Positions 1-10,700 of a DNA stretch of 64,000 nucleotides are shown here, piece by piece (position 1 is the first letter of the stretch; every line of letters begins with the position of its first letter). The notes beneath the pieces were generated by a model, which saw only the letters and a list, made by a program, of their open reading frames with translations, had not been told where the DNA came from and ran no database searches. Source of the stretch: Nicotiana tabacum. Taxonomy: Eukaryota; Streptophyta; Magnoliopsida; Solanales; Solanaceae. The stretch covers positions 98,254,826-98,318,825 of the forward strand of contig NC_134093.1 of NCBI RefSeq assembly GCF_000715075.1. Reading direction: 5' to 3'. The position numbers and the translations under genes are program-made.

Positions 1-910
1 GAATATTTTTGATATGTTGTACATCCGTTCAGTTTAGTACCATGGATTAAAAAATACATTCTTAACTTCATACTCAATCAAATTAAGACTTAAAATAAAA
101 TGGAAAGAGTAATATATTTATTATATATGTTACAATCCTAAATAATGTGGTAAAATAAGCTTTTTTTTTTAAATAACACACCTAATAATTAATATTACTC
201 CTTTGTTTATCGTATAACAACAATAATAAATGTGCATTTTTTTTCGAATCAAATCATGAAGTTATTTAATATCTATCTTGGTATAGTAACATGTACCTAC
301 CAATAAATAATTTAAAATGGTAATGAGCACATGATAAATTATTTGTAGTGACGTGTATATAAAAAAGTAAAAGGTGAGTACATTGCCACGCGTATTGCGA
401 GAAGCTAAGCCTAATATTAAGTTCTAATTTCTGTAAGATCGTTGACAATTACCGAATTGCATTTATTATGCCTCTTTATTCCTGCTAAAATTTCACTCAC
501 ATATATTAATTCATTTGGCTACGTAACATATTGATATTATTTAACAAACATTTTTCCTTGTGGGTTTTACCTGAAGTCCTGAAGCACTAAAGTCAATTCT
601 TTTAAAAAGCTTTTGATCCAAATGCAATGAGCCAAAAAAAGAAAACATATTATTGAATATTGATTCACAAATAACAAGTGTCCTTGGTAGGTGCGGTACA
701 GCAATTCTCCTTTTTTCATTAAGAAAAAGATTAATAAAAGAATGGACATTTGGTTCAAAAGAGAGATTGCACAAACCATTGTAAACAAAATAGAAAATGA
801 ATTAATTGATCTAAAATGCTCTCTCCGATCTTGTTTAAATGCCAAAGTCCCAACGAACTTGGTTTAAACTAAGCGTCATTAGAAACATTTCTTCGGACAT
901 GACCCAAGAT
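1..910. other. AT-rich flank, no recognised gene
   Basis: This stretch precedes the copia 3' LTR. It is AT-rich with many short homopolymers. The only longer open frames are on the minus strand at about 541-845, in two overlapping frames of 77 and 92 codons. They are rich in Phe, Leu and Ile and contain no motif I recognise. They could be a decayed host gene fragment or chance. No promoter or RNA gene is visible. Confidence 0.5.
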
Positions 911-1397
911 AATCTCACTGTATTCAAAACCGGAAAATAAAAAAATGTTAGTTTAAGAAACTAAAACAGAAAAATTCCAAGCCCACAAGTTTTTTGTATG
1001 TCCTTAAGGAATTTAATCCTCTCACAGTTGCCCAAGATTTCGGATTAATTCCTCCCAGAATAGAACGGAATAACTATTTTGTAATAGCGGCACTTCAAAT
1101 CACAGAACTTCGGCGAACTCAAATGGCGGAGCAAATCACACAAAATGCTTACGTTTTTGCTTTTGAAAAATAATGCAGAATGCAGAAGATAGAGGGGAGA
1201 GATGTTCAGATTTTGGTAGTGGAAAATGAGGCTAAGCCTCTCTATATATAGACAACGAAGTTGAGTCCCAACAGGTGCAAAGGTGCATGTTTGTTGATAA
1301 GGTGTCTATTCCGCAAAAATTATTTAAATTCCCTCCATTTCTTTTCCCACCATTTTTCATTCACACCTCTTTTATTTTTTATTAACAAAACCCAACA
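911..1397 (-). repeat. Ty1/copia 3' LTR, internally deleted
   Basis: From about 911 this matches 22955-23783 closely, including the shared block with the short TATATA-containing segment near 1240. The outer end is CA at 1396-1397, which reads as the TG start of the LTR on the minus strand. A purine-rich tract (GTGGGGGAT on the minus strand, 1398-1406) abuts it, as expected for a 3' LTR. It is about 337 bp shorter than its partner: the segment matching about 23380-23720 is missing near 1334. The left boundary is approximate because no clear TG or TSD could be fixed there. Confidence 0.7.
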
Positions 1398-1406
1398 ATC
1401 CCCCAC
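1398..1406 (-). other. Copia polypurine tract
   Basis: On the minus strand this reads GTGGGGGAT immediately before the TGTTGGG start of the 3' LTR. This is the standard position of the plus-strand primer tract of LTR retrotransposons, and it fixes the orientation of the copia element as minus. Confidence 0.6.
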
Positions 1407-3181
1407 ATGAATGAGGAATGGCTATCCGAAACAAATATGCATGAAGAAAAATGTGTGATTCGCAAGTAAGGATTAATCTCATATGGATAAGTAGGCTTTC
1501 CTTTGAACTTTTCGTAGTGAACATATGTTGGATATACTCGATCAATCGGTAGATTTGATATCTTTGAACCGTCGAACTTTGGTGTATACCTAGACAGCCA
1601 TACATCACCCAATCAACCCTTAACCATCTTTGGTTCTCATTGTTGTGTTCGTTTCAGCCATGAACACCGCCTAGTTTCATAAGTGCGTAGAGAACTGGCC
1701 TTACAATATTTTCCTTGAAGCGGCTTATACTTCACACTTACATGGGTGATTCATAAACGTATTATCCCGTAGATACACTATTTAATATACTCTGTATCAA
1801 ACTTTAATACTATTAAAAAGTCATAACGCTTTATCCTTGATACTGAATATTGTCTTCATCATGAGAATGAACCAAAAATTTATTTGACATTGTTGAACCG
1901 TCATTAATGACTTTGTTTGATCTCCTTGAACCTAGATCTTGGGATCTCCAGTCTTCTAGGTAGAGTTACCGCCACAGTGACTTGTCCTCAGCCATAGTCT
2001 CATTCTCTTTGATGACTTCTCAACTGCCTCTCTAGGTAGGCCTTTTGTAAGCGGATCTGATGCATTATCTTTTGACTTTACATAGTCAATTGTGATAATT
2101 CCACTAGAGAGTAGTTGTCTAACGGTATTATGCCTTCGTCATATGTGACGATATTTTCAGTTATACATAACGCTCTCAGCCCTTCCTATTGTAACTTGAC
2201 TGTCGCAATGTATGCATATAGGTGCCAAAGGTTTGGGCCAAAATGGAATATCTTCTAAGAAATTTCGGAGTTATTCCGCATCTTCACCGGCCTTATCTAA
2301 AGTTATAAACTCAGACTCCATTATAGAGCGGGCGATGCATGTGTGTTTGGACGACTTCCAAGATACTGCTCCTCCACCAATAGTAAAAACGTATCCACTT
2401 GTGAATTTTGATTCCGTTGATCCGGTGATCCAATTTGTATCATTATATCCCTCAATAACTGCGAGATAATTATTGTAGTACAATGCATAGTTTTGGGTAT
2501 ATTTCAAATATCCCAAAAATCGTTTCATTGCTATTCAATGAGCTTGGTCGGGATTACTTGTGTATCGACTAAGCTTACATATCGCACAAGCTATATCAGG
2601 TCGTATACAATTCATAATATACATCAAACTTTTCAACACTTGAGCATATTCCAATTGAGACTTGCTTTGACCCTTATTCTTTACAAGAGTATGGTTTAAA
2701 TCAATTGGCGTTTTTGCAACTTTAAAGTCCAAATATTGGAACTTTTCAAGTACCATTTTAATATAATAAGATTGAGACAAAGCTAGACCTTGAGGAGTCT
2801 GAAGGATCTTAATTCGCAAAATTAAATCGGCAACTCCTAAGTCTTTCATATTAAACTTACTAGTAAGCATGTGCTTAGTAGCATTTATGTTAGCAATGAC
2901 GTTACTCATTATCAACATATCATCCACATATAAAGAAACAATAACTATTTGATTTGGAGTATTCTTAATGTAAACACATTTGTCACACTCATTGATCTTG
3001 AAACCATTTGACAATATTGTTTGGTCAAATTTCGCATGCCATTGTTTTTGTGCTTGTTTTAGTACGTAAAGTGACTTAACAAGTCGGCACATCTTATTTT
3101 CTTTTTCAGGAACTACAAACTCTTCAGGTTGTTACATATAAAAATTTTCCTCCAAATCTCCATTTAAGAAGGTTGTTTTTA
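1398..3181 (-). pseudogene. Ty1/copia pol remnant: RT C-terminal part and RNase H
   Basis: Reading on the minus strand from 3181, the frame starts mid-RT at KTTFLNGDLEE, continues through MCRLVKSLYVLKQ, and holds the polymerase box YVDDM (2916-2930). RNase H follows (2528 downward; [14 protein letters not shown], then SWKSSKHT). Near 2020-2110 the usual copia C-terminus is readable (IDYVKSKDNASDPLTKGLP). An in-frame stop follows YM near 3135, and frameshifts near 2530 and 2280 break the protein. From about 1985 to 1406 I see only non-coding 3' UTR. Integrase, protease and the N-terminal RT are absent because the gypsy array begins at 3182. This was a Gag-Pol polyprotein for reverse transcription; this copy cannot make it. 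Confidence 0.85.
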
Positions 3182-3892
3182 TGTAATGACCCGGCCGGTC
3201 GTTTCGAGAGTTATAACCATGTTTTCCCCATTCCTACTTCTTTTTGTGTTATTCAGCTATATTATGTTATATCGGGTTAGTTGGTTCGAGTTCGGAAGGA
3301 ACTCGGGGTGAAATGAGACACTTAGTCTCATAATTGAAAATTTTAAGTTAGAAAAGTAGACCGGATATGGACCTATATGTAAACAATCTCGGATTTGAAT
3401 TTTGATGATTTCAATAGCTCTGTATGGTAATTTTGGGCTTAGGAGCGTGTCCGGAATATTATTTGAAAGTCTATAGAGGAATTAGGCTTGAAATGCCAAA
3501 AGATTTATTTTTGAGAAGTTTGACCGGGGGGGGTGACTTTTTGATATCGGGGTCGAAATCTGATTCTAAAAATTGGAATACCTCTGTTATGTCATTTAGG
3601 ACTTGTGTGCAAAATTTGAGGTCAATCGGACGTGATTTGATAGGTTCCGGAGTTGTTTGTAGAAATTAGAAATTTCAAAGTTCATTAGGCTTGAATTGGG
3701 GTGTAATTCATGGTTTTAGCATTGTTTGAGGTGATTTGAGGATTCGACTAAGTTTGTATGATATTTTAGGACTTGTTGGTATATTTTGTTGAGGTCCCGA
3801 GGGCCTTGGGTGAGTTTCGAATGGTTAACAGATCAAAAATTGAACTAGAATAGCTGCTGCAATTTCCTTCTGTTGAAAATATCTTCTGCCCA

Positions 3893-4199
3893 GAAATCGA
3901 GCCCAGATCGAGCTCAGGGTTGAGGGCCACTATCGAAGCCCAGATCGAGCTCAAGGTCGAGGGCCACGATCGAAGCCATGATCGAGCACAGAGTCGAGGG
4001 CCACGATCGAAGGCACGATCGAGCTCAGGGTCGAGGGCCACGATCGAAGCCCAGATCGAGCACAGAGTCGAGGGCCACGATCGAAGGCACGATCGAGCTG
4101 CGGATCGAGAACCAGGATTGAGGGGCAGGACCGAGGACCAGGATCTAGGACCTCGATCGAAGGCCAAGATAGAGGGCCAAGATCGAGGCAGAACCGAGG
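3893..4199 (+). repeat. GATCGA-rich tandem repeats in LTR copy 1
   Basis: Units of about 36 bp contain GATCGAAGCCCAGATCGAGC and GTCGAGGGCCACGATCG. They are CpG-rich and made largely of overlapping GATCGA/TCGATC half-palindromes. The equivalent block in LTR copy 2 lies at about 12113-12382; in copy 3 it has been deleted. The open frames on both strands here follow from the repeat period and are not genes. Confidence 0.8.
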
Positions 4200-5148
4200 A
4201 TGTCTGGGCAGAATTATAAAAATAGAGATTTCGTCCCATTTGCCATTTTTGACAAATTGGAGCTTAGGGAGAGGCGCGTTTTGATATATTTTCAAGGAAA
4301 ACTTGAAGTAAGTCCCTTGTGATCATTTCTACTCCATAATATTGAATTATCATCGAGTAATCCGACTAGATTACATGATTTTGAGGCGTAAATAAGAGAT
4401 TGAAACTTAGAAATTTGGAAATTAGATTTATAGATTTGAGGGTCGAGTTGAGGTCGGATTTTGGTAAAATTGGTATGGGTAGACTCGTGGTTGAATGGGC
4501 TTTTGGATTTTGTAACTTTTGTCGGGTTCCGAGATGTGGGACCCACAGGCGAATCTTGAGCCAATTTCGGATTTTGGTCTAATTGTGAAGCTTTTCTTGT
4601 GGAATTCATTCCATTAGCGTATATTGATGGTATTATACTGATTGTGAATAGATTTGGAGCATTTGGAGGCCGAGTCCAGAGGCAAGAGCATTGCGGGGTA
4701 GAGATTTGACCGGTTTGAGGTAAATAACGATTGTAAATCTAGTCCTGAGGGTATGAAACCCCAGATTTTGTATCATTCTACTACTTTTAGTGACGCACAT
4801 GCTAGATGACGGGCGTGTGGGCGTGCACTGTTAGGGATTTGTGATTTGGTCCGCCCTGTAGCAACTGTAAAGTTGCATACTTTGTTGAAACCATTGATAC
4901 TTATATGATTTAGAAAGATTTTATGTAAATTGGGTTGAATGCCATGTTTGGGCCTTGCGCCAATGCTGTTTGGACCCTCAGGGGCTGTTTCTTACCATCA
5001 TCTCATTGTTTTCGATTGAAACTCTATACTCAGTCATGTTTATACTTGTTTACCGCATAACTCAGTTTTATGACTCTATTTTGATGTATATAAATATTTT
5101 GGGCCGAATGCCCTGTTTTACTGAAATGCCCGAGAGGCTTGAGTTACT

Positions 5149-5291
5149 TATGACTGAGTGAGGCCGAGGGCCTGATTTGTGAGGATGAGTGTGGATCGGG
5201 GCTGCCCACCTGCAGCATACTTATGACTGAGTGAGGCCGAGGGCCTGATTGGTGAGGATGAATGTGGATCGGGCTGCCCGCCTGCAGCATA
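5149..5291 (+). repeat. Two-copy ~72-bp duplication in LTR copy 1
   Basis: The block starting TATGACTGAGTGAGGCCGAG and ending GCCTGCAGCATACTT is present twice head to tail. The same doublet is seen near 13336-13480 and 20697-20841, so the duplication predates the spread of these copies. Confidence 0.8.
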
Positions 5292-5430
5292 CTTTATTAT
5301 TATCGTACATGAGTTGTCCGTGCAGATTATAGCACTTGGGCTGAAGGAGCCCCTCCGGAGTCTGTACACACCCCCAGTGAGCGCAGGTACCTACTGAGTG
5401 CGAGTGCCGAGTGCTGAGTGACTAGGAGGC

Positions 5431-5580
5431 AAGAGTGATTGTGAGGTATGACCGAGTGTCAAGAGTGATTGTGAGGTATGCCAGAGTGGCAAGAGTGATT
5501 GTGAGGTATGCCCGAGTGGCAGAAGTAATTGTGAGGTATGCCCGAGTGGTACGAGTGACTGTGAGGTCTGCCCGAGTGGA
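5431..5580 (+). repeat. ~30-bp tandem repeats in LTR copy 1
   Basis: About five units of the form GTGATTGTGAGGTATGCCCG followed by AGTGGCAAGA. Equivalent arrays occur at about 13612-13765 and 20979-21128 with private variants. The units are contiguous with no unique spacers. Confidence 0.8.
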
Positions 5581-6245
5581 TGTTTATGATTTTATCATTT
5601 TTGCTCACCTTTGCATTGAGCCTTTGTTTGAAAAACTATTGGAAAATAAAAATGATTTTTATTGGAACTGGGTTTAAACAAGATGTTTGATTCAAATCCT
5701 GATTTTTAAGAGCATGTGGTATTTTATTGAGATTTCCTGATATGAACGTTATATGCTTTATTGCTCGTCACTACTGCTCAGTCTTTATTTATTGTTGTTA
5801 CTTACTGAGTTGGCGTACTCACGTTACTCCATGCACCTTGTGTGCAGATCTAGGTGTGGCTGGACACGGTAGCGGTTATTGAGTGTTCTGGTTTCAGATT
5901 TTCTTGGAGATAGCAAGGTAGCTGTTTGGCGATCGCAGCCCCTGCTCTTCTCCCTCTTATCTTCCTCTAGTAGTATTTAGCTATTCTTCCAGGCTGAGTT
6001 AGCCTTGATATTGTTAGACAGATTATAGTAGATGCTCATGACTAGTGACACCCCGATGTCGGGCTTTTCTTTTCCGCACTTCTGTTTTTCTTTGATTTGA
6101 ACTCTTTAAATGGAGGTTTTTATGTTAAATAACCTTGAAATTATCTTTGAAATGAAAATATCGTTTTGTTTTGGAAATAAATCGGCTTGCCTAGTTCCAC
6201 GATAGGCGCCATCACGACAGGGGGTTAGTTTTGGGTCGTGACAGA

Positions 6246-6259
6246 TTGGTATCAGAGCC
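6246..6259 (+). other. Primer binding site, gypsy copy A
   Basis: TTGGTATCAGAGCC starts three bases after the LTR end. It is the usual plant gypsy PBS, complementary to the 3' end of initiator-Met tRNA. In copy B the same site (14429 onward) reads TTAGTATCTGAGC, with two mismatches inside the TGGTATCAGAGC core. Confidence 0.8.
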
Positions 6260-6442
6260 TAGGTTACATAGGTCTCACGAGTCATGAGGGGGTTTAGTAG
6301 AGTCTTGTGGATCAGTACGGAGACATCTGTACTTATCTTCAGAAGGTTGCAGAACCTTTAGGAAACTCCATATTCTTGAATTCGTGTCGTGTAAATCTGT
6401 TGATTCTAGTAACTAAACATCTGTTGTTTCATTCTCTCACAG

Positions 6443-7779
6443 ATGGTGAGGACTCGTGCTACCGGTCAGGAGGGCCAGCTACCAATACCACCAGTCAGGG
6501 CCGCGAGAGGCCGAGGTAGAGGCCGTGGTAGGGGCAGAGGTGCAGCCCGTACATCAGTTGGGGCAGTACCTACAGATCCACCAGTTGTCCCAGATCAGGA
6601 CCAAGTTCCAGTTGTTGATGCACCAGCTCAGGCACCACATGTGCCTATTGTGATTCCAGGCCTTCAGGAGGCCTTAGCTCAGATTCTGACAGCGTGTACT
6701 GGCCTTGCTCAGGCGGTCTCTATTTCGACGGCCGCAACCACTTCTCAGGCTAGGGGAGGCACTCAGACTCCCATCGCTCGCACACCCGAGCAGGTTATTC
6801 AGGGACTTCAGACACCAGAGGCACCACCAGCCCATCCGCTTGTTATTGCTCAGGATTATGTGTTTCCTGCTATGCCTGAGGATGATCAACGTAGGTTGGA
6901 GAGGTTTGGGAGATTTTAGCCACCACCTTTCAGTGGCACAGAGAGATAGGACGCTCAGGACTTTTTGGACAGGTGTCAGAGGATACTCCGAACTGCTGGT
7001 ATTTTGGAGACTTGTGGGGTCTCGTTCACTACCTTTCAGTTTTCTGGGGCTGCACTCAGATGGTGGGAGACTTACGAGAGGCGTAGCGGCAGTTCTCCGT
7101 GGTCTTTTGAAAGAAGTTCGTGCCTCGATCCCGCAGAGAGGAGCTGCGTAGACAGTTTGAGCGGCTACGCCAGGGTGATATGTCTGTGACGTAGTATGAG
7201 ATGCGGTTCTCCGAGTTGGCCCGTCATGCTATCTGGTTGGTTCCCACGGACAGAGAGAGGATCATGAGATTTATTGATGGCCTCACTTATCAGCTACAGT
7301 TGCTCATGATCAGGGAGCGAGTTTCTGTTGCTACCTTTGATGAGGTTGCCGACATTGCTCGGTAGATTGAGATGGTTCGCGGTCAGGAGAGGGTTGAGCC
7401 GGAGGCCAAGAGGCCTCGTGGTCAGGGTGGATTCAGCGGTGCTCTTTTTTGGGGTCAATTCCAGCACGGTAGAGGTCGTTATTTCAGACAGGCTCAGTCA
7501 GCTCGGCCATTTCATCGGGGTGCATCATCTGGCCATGGTTCTCACAGTTCTCATCAGGGCCACTCATCACTTAATGCCCTTCCAGTTCAGAGTTCGTCCC
7601 GTGCTCCACCTGTTCAGGGCTCTTTCATGCCAGGTTCTTCTACCAGTCATCCTGGTGCTAGGGGTTCCCTTCAGTTTCCGCCGCCAGTACCAGGGAGTTG
7701 TTTTGAGTGTGGGGAGCTTGGGCATATGTGGAGGAAGTGTCCTCGTCGTCATGGAGGTCTATCTCAGCAGAGGAGTTAG
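6443..7779 (+). pseudogene. Gag of gypsy copy A (broken)
   Basis: The ATG at 6443 (MVRTRATGQEG) directly follows a CTCTCACAG acceptor-like string. An Arg/Gly-rich stretch (about residues 24-33) is followed by the Pro/Ala-rich region and the retrotransposon Gag domain (DRCQRILRTAG, RWWETYERR). The CCHC zinc knuckle is at 7699-7740 (C-X2-C-X4-H-X4-C, intact). Gag packages element RNA into virus-like particles. Damage: a CAG-to-TAG stop at 6917-6919, a deletion near 7085 that removes the TPLTWQ region and shifts frame, later stops near 7194 and 7363, and a TAG at 7777-7779. Copy B shows the undamaged equivalent at each of these sites. Confidence 0.88.
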
Positions 7780-10700
7780 CCTCCGACTACAGACCCAGCT
7801 ACCTCACCATCCGCCCTGTCAGCTCGGGGTGGAGGTCAGTCAGCTAGGGGCCGCCCTAGAGGGGGAGGCAGATCAGGGGGTTGTCAGACCCGTTTCTATG
7901 CTCTCCCTGCCAGACCAGATGTTATTGCTACAGATGTTGTGATTACATGTATTGTCTCAGTATGCCACAGAGATACCTCAGTTTTATTTGACCCTGGTTC
8001 CACGTATTCATATGTTTCCTCATATTTTGCCCATTTTCTGGATATGCCCCGTGAGTCCTTAGTTTCATCTGTACATGTATCTACTCCTGTAGGCGATAAT
8101 ATTATTGTGGACCGCGTATATCGGTCATGTGTGGTGATTATTGGGGGTCTGGAGACCCGAGTAGATCTATTATTGCTCAATATGGTTGACTTTGATGTGA
8201 TATTGGGTATTGATTGGTTATCTCCATGTTATGTTGTTCTAGATTGTCACGCTAAGACAGTGGCGTTGGCTATGCCGGGAATTCCGAGGGTTGAGTGGAG
8301 CGGTTCTATAGATTATGTACCAAGTAGGGTGATTTCATATTTGAAGGCTCAGCGCATGGTTGAGAAGGGTTGCTTATCTTATTTGGCTTTTGTGAGGGAT
8401 GTTAGTGCAGAGACTCCTGTCATTTATTCTATTCCGGTGGTACGTGATTTTTCGGATGTGTTTCCTGCAGACCTACCGGGCATGCCGCCTGACAGGGATA
8501 TTGACTTTGGTATTGATTTGGTGCCGGGCACTCAGCCCATTTCTATTCCACCGTATCGTATGGCACCGGCAGAGTTGAAGGAATTGAAAGAACAACTTTA
8601 GGAACTCCTTGATAAGGGGTTTATTCAGCCTAGTGTGTCACCTTGGGGTGCACCGGTTCTATTTGTGAAAAAGAAGGATGGTTCCATGAGAATGTGTATT
8701 GATTACAGGCAGTTGAACAAGGTCACAGTAAAGAACAAGTATCCTTTGCCTCGTATTGATGATTTATTCGACCAGCTTCAGGGAGCGAGGGTGTTCTCCA
8801 AGATTGATTTGAGGTCCGGTTATCACCAGCTGAAGATTCGGGATTTAGATATTCTCAAGACAGCTTTCCGAACCCGATATGGCCATTATGAGTCTATGGT
8901 GATGTCTTTTGGGCTGACCAATGCCCCAGCAACGTTCATGCATCTGATGAACAGTGTATTCCAGCCCTATTTGGACTCATTCGTCGTTGTATTCATTAAC
9001 GACATCCTGGTGTACTCTCGCAGCCAGGAAGAGCACTCTCAGCATTTGAAGGCTGTATTGCAGAGATTGAAGGAGGAGAAGCTTTATGCAAAGTTCTCTA
9101 AATGTGAGTTTTGGCTCAGTTCAGTAGCATTCTTGGGGCACGTGGGTCCAGTGAGGGTATTCAGGTGGATCCGAAGAAGATAGAGGCGGTGCAGAGTTGG
9201 CCCAGACCATCCTCAGCCACGGAGATTAGGAGTTTTCTTGGTTTGGCAGGTTACTACCGTCGCTTTGTGGAAGGATTTTCATCTATTGCATCGCCCTTGA
9301 CCAAATTGATCCAAAAGGGTGCTCCATTCAGGTGGTCGGAAGAATGTGAGGAGAGCTTTCAAAAGCTCAAGACTGCTTTGACCACAGCTCCAGTGTTAGT
9401 TTAGCCATCAGCTTCAGGTTCTTACACCGTGTATTGTGATGCCTCGAGGATAGGCATTGGTTGTGTTTTGATGTAGGAGGGTAGGGTGATTGCCTATGCC
9501 TCGCGCCAGTTGAATACCCATGAGAAGAACTATCCTATCCATGATCTTGAGTTAGCAGCCATTGTTCACGCCTTGAAGATTTGGCGTCATTATTTGTATG
9601 AGGTTCATTGTGAGATCTATACTGATCACCGGAGTCTGCAGTATCTGTTAAAGCAGAAGGATCTTAATTTGCATCAACGGAGATGGTTGGAGCTTCTTAA
9701 GGACTATGATATCACTATCTTGTACCATCCGAGGAAGGCCAATGTGGTGGCCGATGCTTTGAGTCGCCGGCAGAGAGTTTGGGGAGTTTAGCCTATCTTT
9801 CAGCAGCAGAGAGACCTTTGGCATTAGATGTTCAGACCTTGGCAGGCCAGCTTGTCAGATTGGATATTTCGGAGCCTAGTCGGGTATTGGCTTGTGTGGT
9901 CTCCAGATCTTCTCTTTATGACCGTATCAGGGAGCGTCAGTATGATGACCCTCACCTGCTCGTTCTTCAGGATAGGGTTCGGAGAGGTGATGCTAGGGAT
10001 GTGACTATTGGTGATGACGGGGTGCTGAGAATGCAGGGCCGGATATGTGTGCCTAATGTAGATGGGCTTCGAGAGCTGATTCTTGAAGAGGCCCACAGCT
10101 CGCGGTATTCCATCCCTCCGGGTGCCGCGAATATGTACTAGGATTTGAGGCAGCACTATTAGTGGATGCAGATGAAGAAGGATATAGTTGGGTTTGTGGC
10201 TCGGTGTCTAAACTGGCAGCAGGTTAAGTATGAGTATCAGAGACCAGGTGGCTTGCTTCAGAGGTTAGAGATCCCAGAGTGGAAGTGGGAGCGGATCACT
10301 ATGGACTTTGTAGTTGGGCTCCCACGGACTTCGAGGAAGTTTGATGCTATTTGGGTTATTGTGGATCGGCTGACCAAGTTTGCGCACTTCATTCCAATTG
10401 GTACTACTTACTCTTCAGAGCGGTTGGCTGAAATTTACATCCGAGAGATCGTTCGCCTATATGGTGTCCCAGTTTCCATCATTTCGGATAGGGGTACTCA
10501 GTTCACATCGCAGTTTTGGAGGGCCGTGCAACGAGAGTTGGGTACTCAGGTTGAGTTAAGCACAACTTTTCACCCTCTGACGGACGGGCAGTCCGAGCGC
10601 ACTATTCAGATATTGGAGGACATGTTGTGTGCTTGTGTCATTGATTTTGGGGGTTCATGGGACCAGTTTCTGCCACTCGCGGAGTTTGCATAAAACAACA

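Larger units (their letters stand above)
3182..6243 (+). repeat. Gypsy family 1 LTR, copy 1 (3062 bp)
   Basis: It begins TGTAATGACCC and ends GGGTCGTGACA. The ends are imperfect 11-bp inverted repeats. Modules in order: single-copy front (3182-3890), GATCGA-rich repeats (3893-4199), a donor-like GTAAGT at 4308-4313, a two-copy duplication (about 5149-5291), a hairpin box (5338-5360), 30-bp tandem repeats (about 5431-5580) and a conserved end. A PBS matching plant initiator-Met tRNA follows at 6247. Short antisense and sense frames within it are by-products of the repeats. Confidence 0.9.

Noticed and set aside
541..845. Possible host gene fragment on the minus strand
   Set aside because: Two overlapping frames rich in Phe/Leu with no motif I can name; kept only as a remark in the flank entry.
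1372..1612. Two overlapping 76-78 codon minus-strand frames
   Set aside because: They lie in the 3' UTR between copia pol and its 3' LTR and run over the polypurine tract and LTR edge.
2212..2699. Plus-strand frames of 85 and 68 codons
   Set aside because: Antisense to copia RNase H and RT, whose motifs are clear on the minus strand.
3766..4295. Open frames of 99-157 codons on both strands in the GATCGA block
   Set aside because: They encode only the translated repeat (RATIEAQIE, SWPSILA and so on), exist in several frames at once and recur in the other LTR copy with different breaks. Repeat period explains them.
5431..5580. Regular 30-bp repeats resembling a CRISPR-like array
   Set aside because: Units are contiguous without unique spacers, lie inside an LTR, and the window is plant nuclear DNA.
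9824..10156. Antisense 110-codon frame, also at 18041-18373
   Set aside because: Mirror of the RNase H-integrase linker in both copies; no independent features.
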